A stretch of 64,000 bases of DNA from Bradyrhizobium sp. CCBAU 53340. Its GTDB lineage: Bacteria > Pseudomonadota > Alphaproteobacteria > Rhizobiales > Xanthobacteraceae. Every line of letters starts with the position of its first letter. Positions within the stretch are counted from its first letter, which is position 1. The notes beneath the pieces are model-generated. The model was not told the DNA's origin. It did not search any database and saw only the letters and a program-made list of their open reading frames with translations. Below are positions 24,399 through 32,779 of this stretch, one piece after another. The DNA is taken from assembly GCF_015291645.1 (NCBI RefSeq), contig NZ_CP030055.1:2852001-2916000 (forward strand), given 5' to 3'. Position numbers and translations under genes: made by a program.

Positions 24399-25130
24399 TC
24401 AGGGCTGAAAGCTTGCGAGCGGACCGGAATAGGGCTTCGAGCGCGGCGCCGCGTAGGGGCCGAGCCGGGACGTCTTCAGGCCGAGCCGGACCAGCCCTTC
24501 GGCCAGCGTGATGGCCGCCGCGACGCCGTCGACCACCGGCAGGCCATGGGTGGCGGCCAGCTCAGCGGCGAGGTCGGCCATGCCGGCACAGCCGAGCACG
24601 ACGGCCTCGGCGCGATCGTCTCTGATCGCGGCCGTGATCTCCGCGGAGATCTTTGCGAGCGCCTCGGTGTTGCGCTCCTCGAGCGCGAGCACCGGGACGT
24701 CGGCGGCGCGGACGCGGACGCAGCGCTCGGCCAGGCCGTATTTCTTCAGATTGTGCTCGATCGGCACGATGGAGACACTGAGCGTCGTCACCACGGCAAA
24801 GCGCGCCGCAATCAGGCTCGCCGCATGGAAGCCGGCTTCGCCGATGCCGATGACGGGCGCTTTCGCCGCGGCGCGCGCGGCATCGAGGCCGGTGTCGTCG
24901 AAGCAGGCGATGATATGCGCGTCGGCACCGTCGCGGTCGGCCTCGCGGATACAGCCGAGCATGCCGGGAACGGCGAAGGCCTCGTCGTAAAATCCTTCGA
25001 TCGAAACCGGCCCCATTGTCGGTTCGCGTGGGTCGATCACCGTGTCCGGCAGCGCGATTGCACGGGCGGCCGCGGCGATCTTTACCGTCATCGAGGCGGT
25101 GGTGTTGGGATTGACGACGTGAAGCCGCAT
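24399..25130 (-). CDS. Asp/Glu/hydantoin racemase family enzyme
   Basis: A 243-residue member of the two-cysteine racemase superfamily. C76 (ACFDDTG) and C181 (VLGCAGM) are placed as the catalytic pair of Asp/Glu racemase, hydantoin racemase and related enzymes (including maleate isomerase and arylmalonate decarboxylase). Start at ATG 25130, 5 bp after the stop of the second ABC permease gene, so it is the last gene of the operon. Its presence suggests that the imported compound is an amino acid, hydantoin or similar, although the transporter type is of the polyamine class. The pocket residues do not settle the substrate. Confidence 0.85.
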   Translation of the reverse strand: MRLHVVNPNTTASMTVKIAAAARAIALPDTVIDPREPTMGPVSIEGFYDEAFAVPGMLGCIREADRDGADAHIIACFDDTGLDAARAAAKAPVIGIGEAGFHAASLIAARFAVVTTLSVSIVPIEHNLKKYGLAERCVRVRAADVPVLALEERNTEALAKISAEITAAIRDDRAEAVVLGCAGMADLAAELAATHGLPVVDGVAAAITLAEGLVRLGLKTSRLGPYAAPRSKPYSGPLASFQP

Positions 25131-25135
25131 CTCGG

Positions 25136-26014
25136 TCAGACCAGCCCTTTGCCAGCGTCCGAACCCTTGGCCGCCTGCCGCTTGTTGAGCAGGTGGATGG
25201 TGCCGAGCGCAAGCGTGATCACTGCGAAAGAGACCGCGGAGATGATGGTGCCGAGCGCATAGATGTCCGGATTGGTCACCGTCGTGGTGAGGCCCTGGAG
25301 ATCGAGCGGCAATGTATTCACCGCGCCGATCGCCTGGCTGGAGCGCGCCAGTTCATCCCATGACAGCGTGAAGCCGAACAGGCCGATCCCGATCACCGAG
25401 GGCAGGATGATCGGCAGCACGACATGACGGAAGGCCTGCCACGGCGTCGCACCGAGATCGCGCGCGGCTTCCTCGAGCCGGGGATCGAAGCGGTTGAAGA
25501 TCGCAAACATGATCAGGAGACCGAACGGCAGCGTCCAGGTCAGATGCGCGCCGAGCCCGGAAGTGAGCAGGCCCATCGACGTCTCGAAGTTCTCGTTCCA
25601 ATGCGCCTTGATCAGATCGTCGATGATGCGGAATTCAAGGGAGATGCCAAGCGAGGTGATGATCGAGGGCACGATCAGGCTCGCAATCGCCGAGTAGAAC
25701 AGGATGCTCTGCGCCTTGAACTTCCTGCGGAACGCCATGCCGGCGGCAACCGACAGCACGACGGTGACGGCCATCACGATCACGCCGAGCAGCAGCGAGC
25801 GGCGGAAGGAGGCGCCGAGATCGATGATGCCGGTGCCCTGGAACAGCTTTGTCAGCCAGTAGGTCGACACGCCGTTCATCGGGAAGGTGAGGCCGCCTTG
25901 CGGCCCCTGGAACGACAGCACGTAGATCGCGATCATCGGGCCGTAGAGAAACAGCACATAGGCCGCAAAGAAGATCGCGAGAACGTAGAAGCTGCGCGGG
26001 CGTCCTTCCTTCAT
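25136..26014 (-). CDS. ABC transporter permease, PotC-like
   Basis: A 292-residue inner-membrane subunit with six expected helices. The cytoplasmic EAA-like loop reads EEAARDLGATPWQAFRHVVLPIILPSVIG, which contacts the ATPase. The sequence pattern matches the second permease of spermidine/putrescine-type importers. The gene is 3 bp downstream of the first permease gene and 5 bp upstream of the racemase-family gene, within the operon running leftward from 29296. Confidence 0.92.
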   Translation of the reverse strand: MKEGRPRSFYVLAIFFAAYVLFLYGPMIAIYVLSFQGPQGGLTFPMNGVSTYWLTKLFQGTGIIDLGASFRRSLLLGVIVMAVTVVLSVAAGMAFRRKFKAQSILFYSAIASLIVPSIITSLGISLEFRIIDDLIKAHWNENFETSMGLLTSGLGAHLTWTLPFGLLIMFAIFNRFDPRLEEAARDLGATPWQAFRHVVLPIILPSVIGIGLFGFTLSWDELARSSQAIGAVNTLPLDLQGLTTTVTNPDIYALGTIISAVSFAVITLALGTIHLLNKRQAAKGSDAGKGLV

Positions 26015-26017
26015 CGC

Positions 26018-26977
26018 CTACAGCTCCTTCTTGATGTCGACGATGCGCGACATCATGGTGATGATCAGGAAGGTGATGACCAGCAGGATCACGGCATTGG
26101 CGGCCGCGGCCGGGAATTGCAGCGCGTTCACCCGCGTCTCGATGATCTTGCCGGCGGCGGCGATCTGCTGGCCGCCCATCACGCCGATGGTGATGAAATC
26201 GCCCATCACGATGGTGATGACGAAGATCGAGCCGATCACGATGCCCGGCTTGGCGAGGGGAATAATGACGTTGATCAGTGTCTGAAGACCGGTGGCGCCG
26301 GCGTCATAGGCCGCCTCGATCAGCGATTTGTCGATGCGGATCATCGAATTGAATATCGGCACCACCATGAAGAAGGTGAAGAGGTGCACCAGCGCCAGCA
26401 CCACGGAGAATTCGGAGAACAGCAGCCATTCCACCGGCTGGTTGATCAGTCCCGTCTTGATCAGGCCGGAGTTGACGAGGCCGTTGCGGCCGAGCAGCGG
26501 GATCCAGGCGATCATGCGAATGACGTTGGAGGTCCAGAACGGGATCGTGCAGAGCAGCGATAGTCCCATCTGCCAGGTCTTCGACTTGACGTGGAAGGCG
26601 AGGAAATAGGCGACCCAGAAGCCGATGAAGAGCGTGATGGCCCAGACCAGGAAGCACAGCTTGAGCGTCTTCAGATAGGTCTTGGCGATGGTGCAGAGAT
26701 CGGGGAACTGCGCGATGCAGCCCTCGAACGTGTCGGTGTAGCCGCGACCCGAGAAGGCCGGCAGCAATTGATATTCATTGTAGTCCCAGAACGAGACGAT
26801 GACGACGAAGACGAGCGGAATGAGAAAGAAGGCGAGAAACACCAGCATCATCGGCCCGGCCTGGAGCCAGGAGACGAAGGAGGGCGACAGGCGCGCCGCT
26901 TTCGCAGGGCGCGCCGTGTCCGATCCCCGGACGAGATCCGGGGATACCTGCTGCAGGATGTCTTCCGACGTATCCAT
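26018..26977 (-). CDS. ABC transporter permease, PotB-like
   Basis: A 319-residue inner-membrane subunit. N-terminal transmembrane helix LQAGPMMLVFLAFFLIPLVFVVIVSFWDYN, six helices in all, and an EAA loop reading IEAAYDAGATGLQTLINVIIPLAKPGIVIG. The ATG at 26977 overlaps the TGA of the binding-protein gene (TGATG), so translation is coupled. A longer frame begins further upstream but has no ribosome binding site. Confidence 0.92.
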   Translation of the reverse strand: MDTSEDILQQVSPDLVRGSDTARPAKAARLSPSFVSWLQAGPMMLVFLAFFLIPLVFVVIVSFWDYNEYQLLPAFSGRGYTDTFEGCIAQFPDLCTIAKTYLKTLKLCFLVWAITLFIGFWVAYFLAFHVKSKTWQMGLSLLCTIPFWTSNVIRMIAWIPLLGRNGLVNSGLIKTGLINQPVEWLLFSEFSVVLALVHLFTFFMVVPIFNSMIRIDKSLIEAAYDAGATGLQTLINVIIPLAKPGIVIGSIFVITIVMGDFITIGVMGGQQIAAAGKIIETRVNALQFPAAAANAVILLVITFLIITMMSRIVDIKKEL

Positions 26978-28266
26978 CACGCGGCGATGAACTCGTTCCA
27001 CTTGCGGACCATGTAGTCGTTCTCGTCCATCACGGCATTCCAGCACGCGACCGCGCCCATGCGATCCTCGTAGGAGCCGCCGTCACGAACCGCGCCGGCC
27101 TTCTCCAGCAGCGAGCCGTCGGGCGCCTTAATGTCCTTCTCGGCGGGCTTGCCTTCCATCCAGTAGGCCCACTCGTAGGGCTCCATGTTCGCCTTCGCGG
27201 TCGAGAGCACGGCCGAGTAGTAGCCCTGGCGGTTGAGATAGGCGCCGGCATAGCCTGACAGGAACCAGTTCACGAACTCATAGGCCCAGTCGAGCTTCGG
27301 ACCAGATACGCCCTTGGAGACGCAGAAGCCGGACGCCCAGGAGCGATAGCCTTCCTTCAGCGGCTGGAAGGTGCAGGCGATGCCCATCGAGCGGACCTTC
27401 GTGACGGCCGGGGACCACATCGACTGAATGACGGTTTCACCCGAGGCCATCAGGTTGACGCTCTCGTTGAAATCCTTCCAGAACGCGCGGAACTGGCCGG
27501 CCTTCTTCGCCTCGGTCATCACCTTCATGGTGAGATCGATCTCTTCCTTGGTCATGTTGCCCTTGTCGGCATATTTGTGTTTGCCGGTGGCTTCCACGAC
27601 CATCGCGGCATCCATGATGCCGATCGAGGGGATGTTGAGGATCGAGGCCTTGCCCTTGAACTCGGGATTGAGCAGCTCGGACCACGAGTTGATCGGGCGC
27701 TTGATAAGATCAGGACGGATGCCGAGCGTGTCGGCATTGTAGACGGTCGGGATCAGCGTAACGAACTCGGTCGCCGTCTTGGAGAAGGTCTTGGAGTCCT
27801 TGCCTTCGAGATAGAGCACCTTCCAGGGCGCGGTGCCCTGGCCGCCGATCTTCTTGCCGCCGGGCGTCTCGCCCTTGGTGAAGACGGGGGTGATGTTGTC
27901 GAATTCCTTGATCTTCTTGGCGTCGAGGGCAAGGATGTTGCCCGACGGCACCAGCTTCTTCAGCGAGAAATATTCGGTGTCCAGCACGTCGAAGGAGTTC
28001 GGCTGCGTCATCACGCGCTTGGTGACGTCGTCGGTGGTCGCGGTGATGTATTCGATCTTGATGCCGGTGTCCTTCAGGCACTGCTTCGAGATGTCGTCGC
28101 CTTCGTTCACGGCCGTGCCGAGATAGCGCAGCACCTTCGGCTCGGCCGACATCACATAGGGGAAGCCGGTGATGGCGCCGGAGCCGGCGGCAAGGCCGGC
28201 GAGACCCGCGGTGCCCTTGAGTAGCGTACGGCGGCTGACGCCGGTCTTCTTGGTGGTCTCGGTCAT
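26977..28266 (-). CDS. ABC transporter substrate-binding protein, PotD-like
   Basis: A 429-residue periplasmic binding protein. The N-terminus carries a twin-arginine-type signal (SRRTLLKGTAGLAGLAAGSGAITG), so export through Tat is likely. The mature protein follows the extracellular solute-binding family 1/PotD layout. ATG 28266 is chosen because AGAGGAG lies 8 nt before it; a GTG three codons upstream is the alternative. Ligand unknown. It stands between the ATPase and permease genes of the operon. Confidence 0.92.
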   Translation of the reverse strand: MTETTKKTGVSRRTLLKGTAGLAGLAAGSGAITGFPYVMSAEPKVLRYLGTAVNEGDDISKQCLKDTGIKIEYITATTDDVTKRVMTQPNSFDVLDTEYFSLKKLVPSGNILALDAKKIKEFDNITPVFTKGETPGGKKIGGQGTAPWKVLYLEGKDSKTFSKTATEFVTLIPTVYNADTLGIRPDLIKRPINSWSELLNPEFKGKASILNIPSIGIMDAAMVVEATGKHKYADKGNMTKEEIDLTMKVMTEAKKAGQFRAFWKDFNESVNLMASGETVIQSMWSPAVTKVRSMGIACTFQPLKEGYRSWASGFCVSKGVSGPKLDWAYEFVNWFLSGYAGAYLNRQGYYSAVLSTAKANMEPYEWAYWMEGKPAEKDIKAPDGSLLEKAGAVRDGGSYEDRMGAVACWNAVMDENDYMVRKWNEFIAA

Positions 28267-28309
28267 TCCAGTCACTCCTCTGTGTTGCGCATTTTCTATG
28301 ATGACGGCG

Positions 28310-29296
28310 CTATTGCAGACGTTGCGCCTTGGTGGGATCCCAGGTGGCCAGCACGCGGTCGCCCGGCCGGAACGGATGGACGTCGAAGGTGGTTTCGGGA
28401 ACGTGGGAGAACAGGGCGGTGCCGTCGTCGAGCGTGAGCGAGACGGCGATGTAGGAGCCCTGGTACTCGGTCTGGGTCAGCAGCGCCGGCGCGCCGAACG
28501 CGCCGTCAGTGAACGGCACGATGCCGAGCTGATCGGCGCGCACGGCGATGAGGTTGCCGGCGTCGCTGAGCACGTTGTGGCCGCCGATGAAGCGCGCCAC
28601 GAATTCGGTGCGGGGATGGTGGAAGATGTCGCGGGCCGTGCCCTGCTGCTCGATCCTGCCGTGGTTCATCACCACGATGTGGTCGGCGAGCGCCATCGCC
28701 TCTTCCTGGCCGTGGGTGACCTGGATGAAGCTGATGCCGAGCTCGCGCTGCAGCCGTTTCAGCTCGCCGCGCATCTTCACCCGCAGGAACGGATCGAGCG
28801 CGGAGAGCGGCTCGTCGAGCAAGAGGATCTGCGGCTCGGTGATCAATGCGCGGGCGAGCGCGACGCGCTGCTGCTGGCCACCGGAGAGCTGGGCCGGCAG
28901 GCGGCCGGCATAGGGGCTCATCGCGACGAGCTCGAGCAGCTCGCCGGCACGCTTGTGGCGCGTCGGCTTGTCGATGCCGCGCATTTTCAAGGCAAACGCC
29001 ACGTTGTCGAGCACAGAGAGGTGCGGAAACAACGCATAGGACTGAAACATCATCGCCGTGCCGCGCTTGGCGGGCTCGAGGTCAGTGACGTTCTGCGCGC
29101 CGAGGATGATGTCGCCCGCGCTGACCGCCTCATGGCCGGCGATCATGCGCAACGTCGAGGTCTTGCCGCAGCCGGACGGACCGAGCAGGCAGCAATAAGT
29201 GCCAGCGGGGATCTTCAGGTTGACGGTGTCGACCGCCAGCGTCGTGTCATAGCGCTTGGTGACGGCGACCAGTTCGAGAGCGGCGGGAGTGGCCAT
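28310..29296 (-). CDS. ABC transporter ATPase, PotA-like
   Basis: A 328-residue nucleotide-binding subunit. Walker A GPSGCGKT (~39-46), Q-loop MMFQSYALFPHL, signature LSGGQQQRVALARAL, Walker B ILLLDEPLSALD and the His switch (QVTHGQEEAMALAD) are all present. The C-terminal ~90 residues form a TOBE-type regulatory domain. ATG 29296 is used; the longer upstream frame is non-coding. It is the first gene of the operon and is followed by the binding-protein gene after 43 bp. Confidence 0.94.
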   Translation of the reverse strand: MATPAALELVAVTKRYDTTLAVDTVNLKIPAGTYCCLLGPSGCGKTSTLRMIAGHEAVSAGDIILGAQNVTDLEPAKRGTAMMFQSYALFPHLSVLDNVAFALKMRGIDKPTRHKRAGELLELVAMSPYAGRLPAQLSGGQQQRVALARALITEPQILLLDEPLSALDPFLRVKMRGELKRLQRELGISFIQVTHGQEEAMALADHIVVMNHGRIEQQGTARDIFHHPRTEFVARFIGGHNVLSDAGNLIAVRADQLGIVPFTDGAFGAPALLTQTEYQGSYIAVSLTLDDGTALFSHVPETTFDVHPFRPGDRVLATWDPTKAQRLQ

Positions 29297-29463
29297 GGCG
29301 TGTCCGCTGGGAGGGCGATGCTGCGCTTCTCTCCGCAAGGTCCGTGCCAACAACGCCAAAATCGGCGAATTCAAAAACTGTGCAATGGAGTCAGGTCGTT
29401 AGATCATCCGGCGCGATTGTGCGGAGCAGCGGAGGGCAGGGGTCTGCACACGAAATGGGCGTA

Positions 29464-29497
29464 GATTGTATAAAGTTTCGCCTGTGATTGGATACAG
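29464..29497. promoter_or_regulatory. paired near-repeats upstream of the GntR gene
   Basis: GATTGTATAAAG (29464-29475) and GATTGGATACAG (29486-29497) are direct near-repeats 22 bp apart, about two helical turns, in the gap between the ABC operon and the divergent GntR gene. FadR/FCD-type regulators often bind TTGTATAC-like sites, so this is a possible operator. Confidence 0.4.
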
Positions 29498-29559
29498 CTC
29501 GTCGATTACCATTCGAGACTGACCGCCGCCGATCGCCCTCAAACTCAACCTTCGAACCG

Positions 29560-30267
29560 ATGGCCGCCAAATCCCGCCCGAAATCCGATGCGCCCGACGT
29601 GAGCGATCGCGTCAGCCGGATCAGGGAGGGCGTCACCGCGGCGATCCTCGAGCACCGCCTGCTGCCGGGCACCAAGCTCGGTGAGGACGAGATCGGCGAG
29701 ATCTACGGCGCGAGCCGCACGCTGGTCCGCACCGCGCTACAACAGCTTGCGCATGAGGGCATCGTCAACATCGAGAAGAATCGCGGCGCCTTCGTCGCGC
29801 GCCCGACACCGGCGGACGCCCGCGAGGTCTTCGAGGCGCGCCGCCTGATCGAGCCCAGCATCGTCGATCACGCCGTCGATGCCGTCTCGCCGGCCTGGAT
29901 CGAACGGCTTCAGCAGCATCTCACTGAAGAGCGCGAGGCCGAGTTGCGGGGCGATGCGCGCGCCTCGGTCCGGCTCTCCGGCGAATTTCACAAGCTCGTC
30001 GCCGAGATGAGCGGCCACAGCATCTATCTCGGCTTCCTGAAAGAACTGATCGCGCGCTCGTCGCTGATCATCCTGCTCTATCGCCGTCACGACACGCCGG
30101 CCTGCGGCACCGATCATCATGCCGAGATCGTCACCGCGATCCGCAAACGCGACAGGGAGGCCGCGCGCGCGCAGATGCTGTCGCATCTGAACGAGATCGA
30201 AGCCGAGCTGTTCCTGAAAGATCCCGCCGCCGACGAGCTGCGGCTTGCGGATGTGCTCGGCGCGTAG
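29560..30267 (+). CDS. GntR-family regulator with FCD domain
   Basis: A 235-residue FadR-type transcription factor. The winged helix is at ~15-80 (SRIREGVTAAILEHRLLPGTKLGEDEIGEIYGASRTLVRTALQQLAHEGIV), and the remainder is an all-helical FCD ligand-binding domain with the metal-binding pattern expected for carboxylate ligands (FEARRLIEPSIVDH, FHKLVAEMSGH, DHHAEIVTAI). ATG 29560 is used; a longer frame starts at 29488. It is divergent from the ABC operon, which it probably controls in response to the transported compound or a product. Confidence 0.88.
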   Translation: MAAKSRPKSDAPDVSDRVSRIREGVTAAILEHRLLPGTKLGEDEIGEIYGASRTLVRTALQQLAHEGIVNIEKNRGAFVARPTPADAREVFEARRLIEPSIVDHAVDAVSPAWIERLQQHLTEEREAELRGDARASVRLSGEFHKLVAEMSGHSIYLGFLKELIARSSLIILLYRRHDTPACGTDHHAEIVTAIRKRDREAARAQMLSHLNEIEAELFLKDPAADELRLADVLGA

Positions 30268-30275
30268 GGCACTCG

Positions 30276-30316
30276 CAAAAAAAGTTGCGCCCAGCCATTG
30301 GGGGATGGCTGGGCGC
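30276..30316 (-). terminator. strong rho-independent terminator for the BTLCP gene
   Basis: GCGCCCAGCCAT (30287-30298) and ATGGCTGGGCGC (30305-30316) form a perfect 12-bp stem with a 6-nt loop. On the minus strand it is followed by AAC and a run of seven T (30277-30283). It ends the minus-strand transcript about 100 nt after the BTLCP stop. Confidence 0.85.
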
Positions 30317-30330
30317 GCGCGAACCGGTCT

Positions 30331-30349
30331 GGGACGGGGAGGGGTGGGG
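30331..30349 (+). other. G-quadruplex-type tract
   Basis: GGGACGGGGAGGGGTGGGG has four G runs with loops of 2, 1 and 1 nt on the plus strand. It lies in the 3' untranslated region of the minus-strand BTLCP transcript, whose RNA therefore carries the C-rich complement. An 18-nt part (30335-30352) recurs exactly at 42126-42143. Confidence 0.5.
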
Positions 30350-30383
30350 ATGTGACCGGGTCGCGTAACTCGTCCTCTCGTAA

Positions 30384-31010
30384 CTACTGATCTCTTGCGC
30401 TGGCGGTGGAGACCGCCGGCTTGGTATCGCCGAGCGACACCCAGACATTGGGATCGCTCTGCGACTGGCGTTTGACGAAGCGGTAGCCGGTCTCCGTCCA
30501 GGCAACGACGTTCTCGTTCTGATTGTCGAGAACGAACTCGCCCTTGTCGGTCTTCACCGTCAGCACCGCGTGCCCTTCGCCCTTCTTGTCGCGCACGACG
30601 GTGATGAGCAGGGCCTCGCGTGGCCAGCCGGCGTCCATCAGCATCTTGCGCTTCAACAGCACGTAGTCTTCACAGTCGCCGTAACCGTCTGTCGGCAGCG
30701 ACCATTTTTCGATCACGCCCCAGTGGTCTTGGTCGGTCAAAGGCTTGACGGTCTCGTTGACCCAGCGATTGACCTTGACGAGGTCGCGCCACGCGGTCTG
30801 CGACATCACGATGTCGCGCGGCTGCGTCGGTCCGCCCTGGCACTGGGCGGCATTCTCGGCACAAAATTCGACCCAGCCGATCGGCGCACGCGTGGTGTCG
30901 CCGAGGCTCGCGTAGAGCAGGCGGCCTTCACCGGCCTGCGCTGCCGCGCCAACCCCGAAGAGCATGGCAGCCAGTGCCAATGCCTTCCCCTGTCCCCTGA
31001 AATCAAACAT
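30384..31010 (-). CDS. transglutaminase-like cysteine peptidase (BTLCP family)
   Basis: A 208-residue exported protein. A signal peptide ends near AAAQA (residue ~26). The catalytic triad candidates are C113 (GDCEDY), H147 (GHAVL) and D162 (LDNQNE), the order of the bacterial transglutaminase-like cysteine proteinase family (DUF920). A relative, LapG, cleaves a surface adhesin under c-di-GMP control, but LapG-type context (lapD) is absent here. ATG 31010 is preferred over an upstream start. It ends at a strong terminator. Confidence 0.9.
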   Translation of the reverse strand: MFDFRGQGKALALAAMLFGVGAAAQAGEGRLLYASLGDTTRAPIGWVEFCAENAAQCQGGPTQPRDIVMSQTAWRDLVKVNRWVNETVKPLTDQDHWGVIEKWSLPTDGYGDCEDYVLLKRKMLMDAGWPREALLITVVRDKKGEGHAVLTVKTDKGEFVLDNQNENVVAWTETGYRFVKRQSQSDPNVWVSLGDTKPAVSTASARDQ

Positions 31011-31339
31011 TGCGGCCCCCGTTTCTTGTTGGGACCACATTGCGCATGGAGCTTTTGAGTTGCCGCTAAGTCAGCCAAGTCAACTCGAGACGAATGCAAG
31101 TAAAAGGCTCCGCGAATTCGATCTATACTTGAATCGAATTCGAATAAAATTTGAGACAACTGCAATTGATTCAAATTGTAGGGATTAACGCGGGGACGCT
31201 GGCGGAACTGCTGTTTCTGCCCCGGGAAGGTCGCGCGTTAACCCGCGCAAGGCTGCAGCCAGATGCAAGAAAGGCGGTGTCCGCATCGCGGAGGCCGCCT
31301 TTGAGGCTGGACTATCGGGGATTCCGGCGCGCTTTCGCT
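31011..31339. other. intergenic region with hairpin
   Basis: About 330 bp between two minus-strand genes. It contains the promoter region of the BTLCP gene, with an AT-rich stretch at ~31100-31180, and the hairpin at 31270-31302 that probably ends the PilZ transcript. I see no other gene. Confidence 0.4.
31270..31302 (-). terminator. hairpin downstream of the PilZ gene
   Basis: AAAGGCGG (31270-31277) pairs with CCGCCTTT (31295-31302), with an inner stem TCCGC/GCGGA. On the minus strand the stem is followed by a short T-rich tract. It lies 38 bp after the PilZ stop. Confidence 0.5.
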
Positions 31340-31951
31340 TTACCGCGCGGTAACGCTCTCTTCGAGAGTCTCGATCGGCTGCTCGTGCAGAAACTCCAGC
31401 GCGAAGCCGTCTTCGAGGTTTCGGACCACGCGGCCCTGGACCCGGCCGAGCAGGACGATCGATTTCAGCGGTGGGCGGTTCTCCGCGGCGATCGCCGCGC
31501 CTGACAGCGACAGGTCGATGATGCGGCAGGTCATCTTGGTGCCGTCCTCGAGCGTCAGCACCGCGATCGGGTTGCGCGGCACGATACGGTCGTGGCGGCG
31601 ATCCTCCGGCAGGTTGAGGATGTCCCGGTTGGCAAGCCACGTCAGCTGGGCCGCGAGCTTGTCGCGCTTGCGCGGCGTTGCGCCCACCGTCATGGCGAAG
31701 CCGTTGTCGATGATCCTTGTGATCTTGCCCTCGACCCGGCCGATATGGTCGAGATAGGCGACCACGCGGTCGCCGACATTGCCGATGCCGGGCGCGAGCA
31801 GCGCAAGGCCCCCCGGCGACATGTTGATGACCTGGCAGGGGAATTCACGGCGATCCGGCAGCATGTAACGGCCGAGCAGGTGCACCTTCACCCGCTGGAA
31901 ACGCCGACGCTCCTCGGCGGCCGGAAGAAATTTTTTGTTCGCCAACGCCAT
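31340..31951 (-). CDS. tandem PilZ-domain protein
   Basis: A 203-residue cytoplasmic protein with two PilZ domains, each with a full c-di-GMP motif: RRFQR and NMSPGG in the first (~14-100), RRHDR and DLSLSG in the second (~118-190). It should bind c-di-GMP and act as an effector for motility, exopolysaccharide or similar. ATG 31951 is used rather than the GTG two codons upstream. A partial CtrA-type box (TTAA-N7-TTAT) lies at 32009-32023, upstream of the start. No partner gene adjoins. Confidence 0.88.
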   Translation of the reverse strand: MALANKKFLPAAEERRRFQRVKVHLLGRYMLPDRREFPCQVINMSPGGLALLAPGIGNVGDRVVAYLDHIGRVEGKITRIIDNGFAMTVGATPRKRDKLAAQLTWLANRDILNLPEDRRHDRIVPRNPIAVLTLEDGTKMTCRIIDLSLSGAAIAAENRPPLKSIVLLGRVQGRVVRNLEDGFALEFLHEQPIETLEESVTAR

Positions 31952-32123
31952 TTTCACAACCCGACCCCCCGCCTGGCGGAGTCCAGGACGACCCTAAGGT
32001 GCATAGGGTTAATGCCGCGTTATGATTTCGCGCGGCGATTACGAACAGACACAATCGGTTCAAACGGCCATATCGGTGACCGAGAGGACGCCCAAATTGT
32101 GTGCAATCGCGACCGTTACGAGA

Positions 32124-32657
32124 CTACGAAGCCGAGTCGCCGATCTTGCCGCGAACATAGGCTTTCGCCTGTTCGACGAGATCATCGACCGTGCCGACGG
32201 CTGCATCGAGCACGAGATGCTCCTGATCCCACGGCTCATAATCGCGGTTCACGATCTCGTCCCAGCCTGGCAGCTCCTGACCGCTGACGTCGGGGGATCT
32301 GCTTTCCACGCGTTGCCGATGCAGGGACAGGTCGGTGCAGATCATCTCGATCTCGATGATGCAGGCCGAGCTCTGCAAGGCGGTCTGCTGCCAGCCGGCC
32401 CGGCTTGCAAATACCGGGTTGACGCAATCGGCAACAACGGGGCGGCCGATCTTGAGATTTTCGGCCGCGAGTGCGTTTGCGATCGCGTAGCCCGTTGGCC
32501 CGACTGCGAGGCCTGCTTGCCGTAAGCCCTGTTCGATAGCGTCGATTCGAAGGTAGGTCGCTGCAAGCCGCGTTGCCAGCTTGCGGGAAATCGCCGTCTT
32601 TCCCGTGCCGGGCAGACCTCCGAATACGATCAGTGCTGGTGGTCGATGGCTCGTCAT
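32124..32657 (-). CDS. P-loop kinase / AAA_33-type ATPase
   Basis: A 177-residue single-domain NTPase. Walker A GLPGTGKT is at ~14-21 and a DxxE-type acidic pair follows (RIDAIEQGL). The layout resembles small kinases such as the AAA_33/zeta-toxin group and gluconate kinase-like proteins. The C-terminal lid region is rich in acidic residues. Substrate unknown; no antitoxin gene adjoins, so a toxin role is not supported. Confidence 0.8.
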   Translation of the reverse strand: MTSHRPPALIVFGGLPGTGKTAISRKLATRLAATYLRIDAIEQGLRQAGLAVGPTGYAIANALAAENLKIGRPVVADCVNPVFASRAGWQQTALQSSACIIEIEMICTDLSLHRQRVESRSPDVSGQELPGWDEIVNRDYEPWDQEHLVLDAAVGTVDDLVEQAKAYVRGKIGDSAS

Positions 32658-32779
32658 GTCTCGTGATCAGTCAGCGTTCGAACGTATACAACCACACCTT
32701 GGCACGATCGCGCATCTCACATACGCTTCGCCTCAGCCCGCAACAATCAATCACAACAAGCGGCATCGAGGAAACGGCC

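Noticed and set aside
32124..32657. P-loop kinase as a zeta-type toxin
   Set aside because: No epsilon-type antitoxin gene next to it and no other toxin features; left as a general P-loop kinase.
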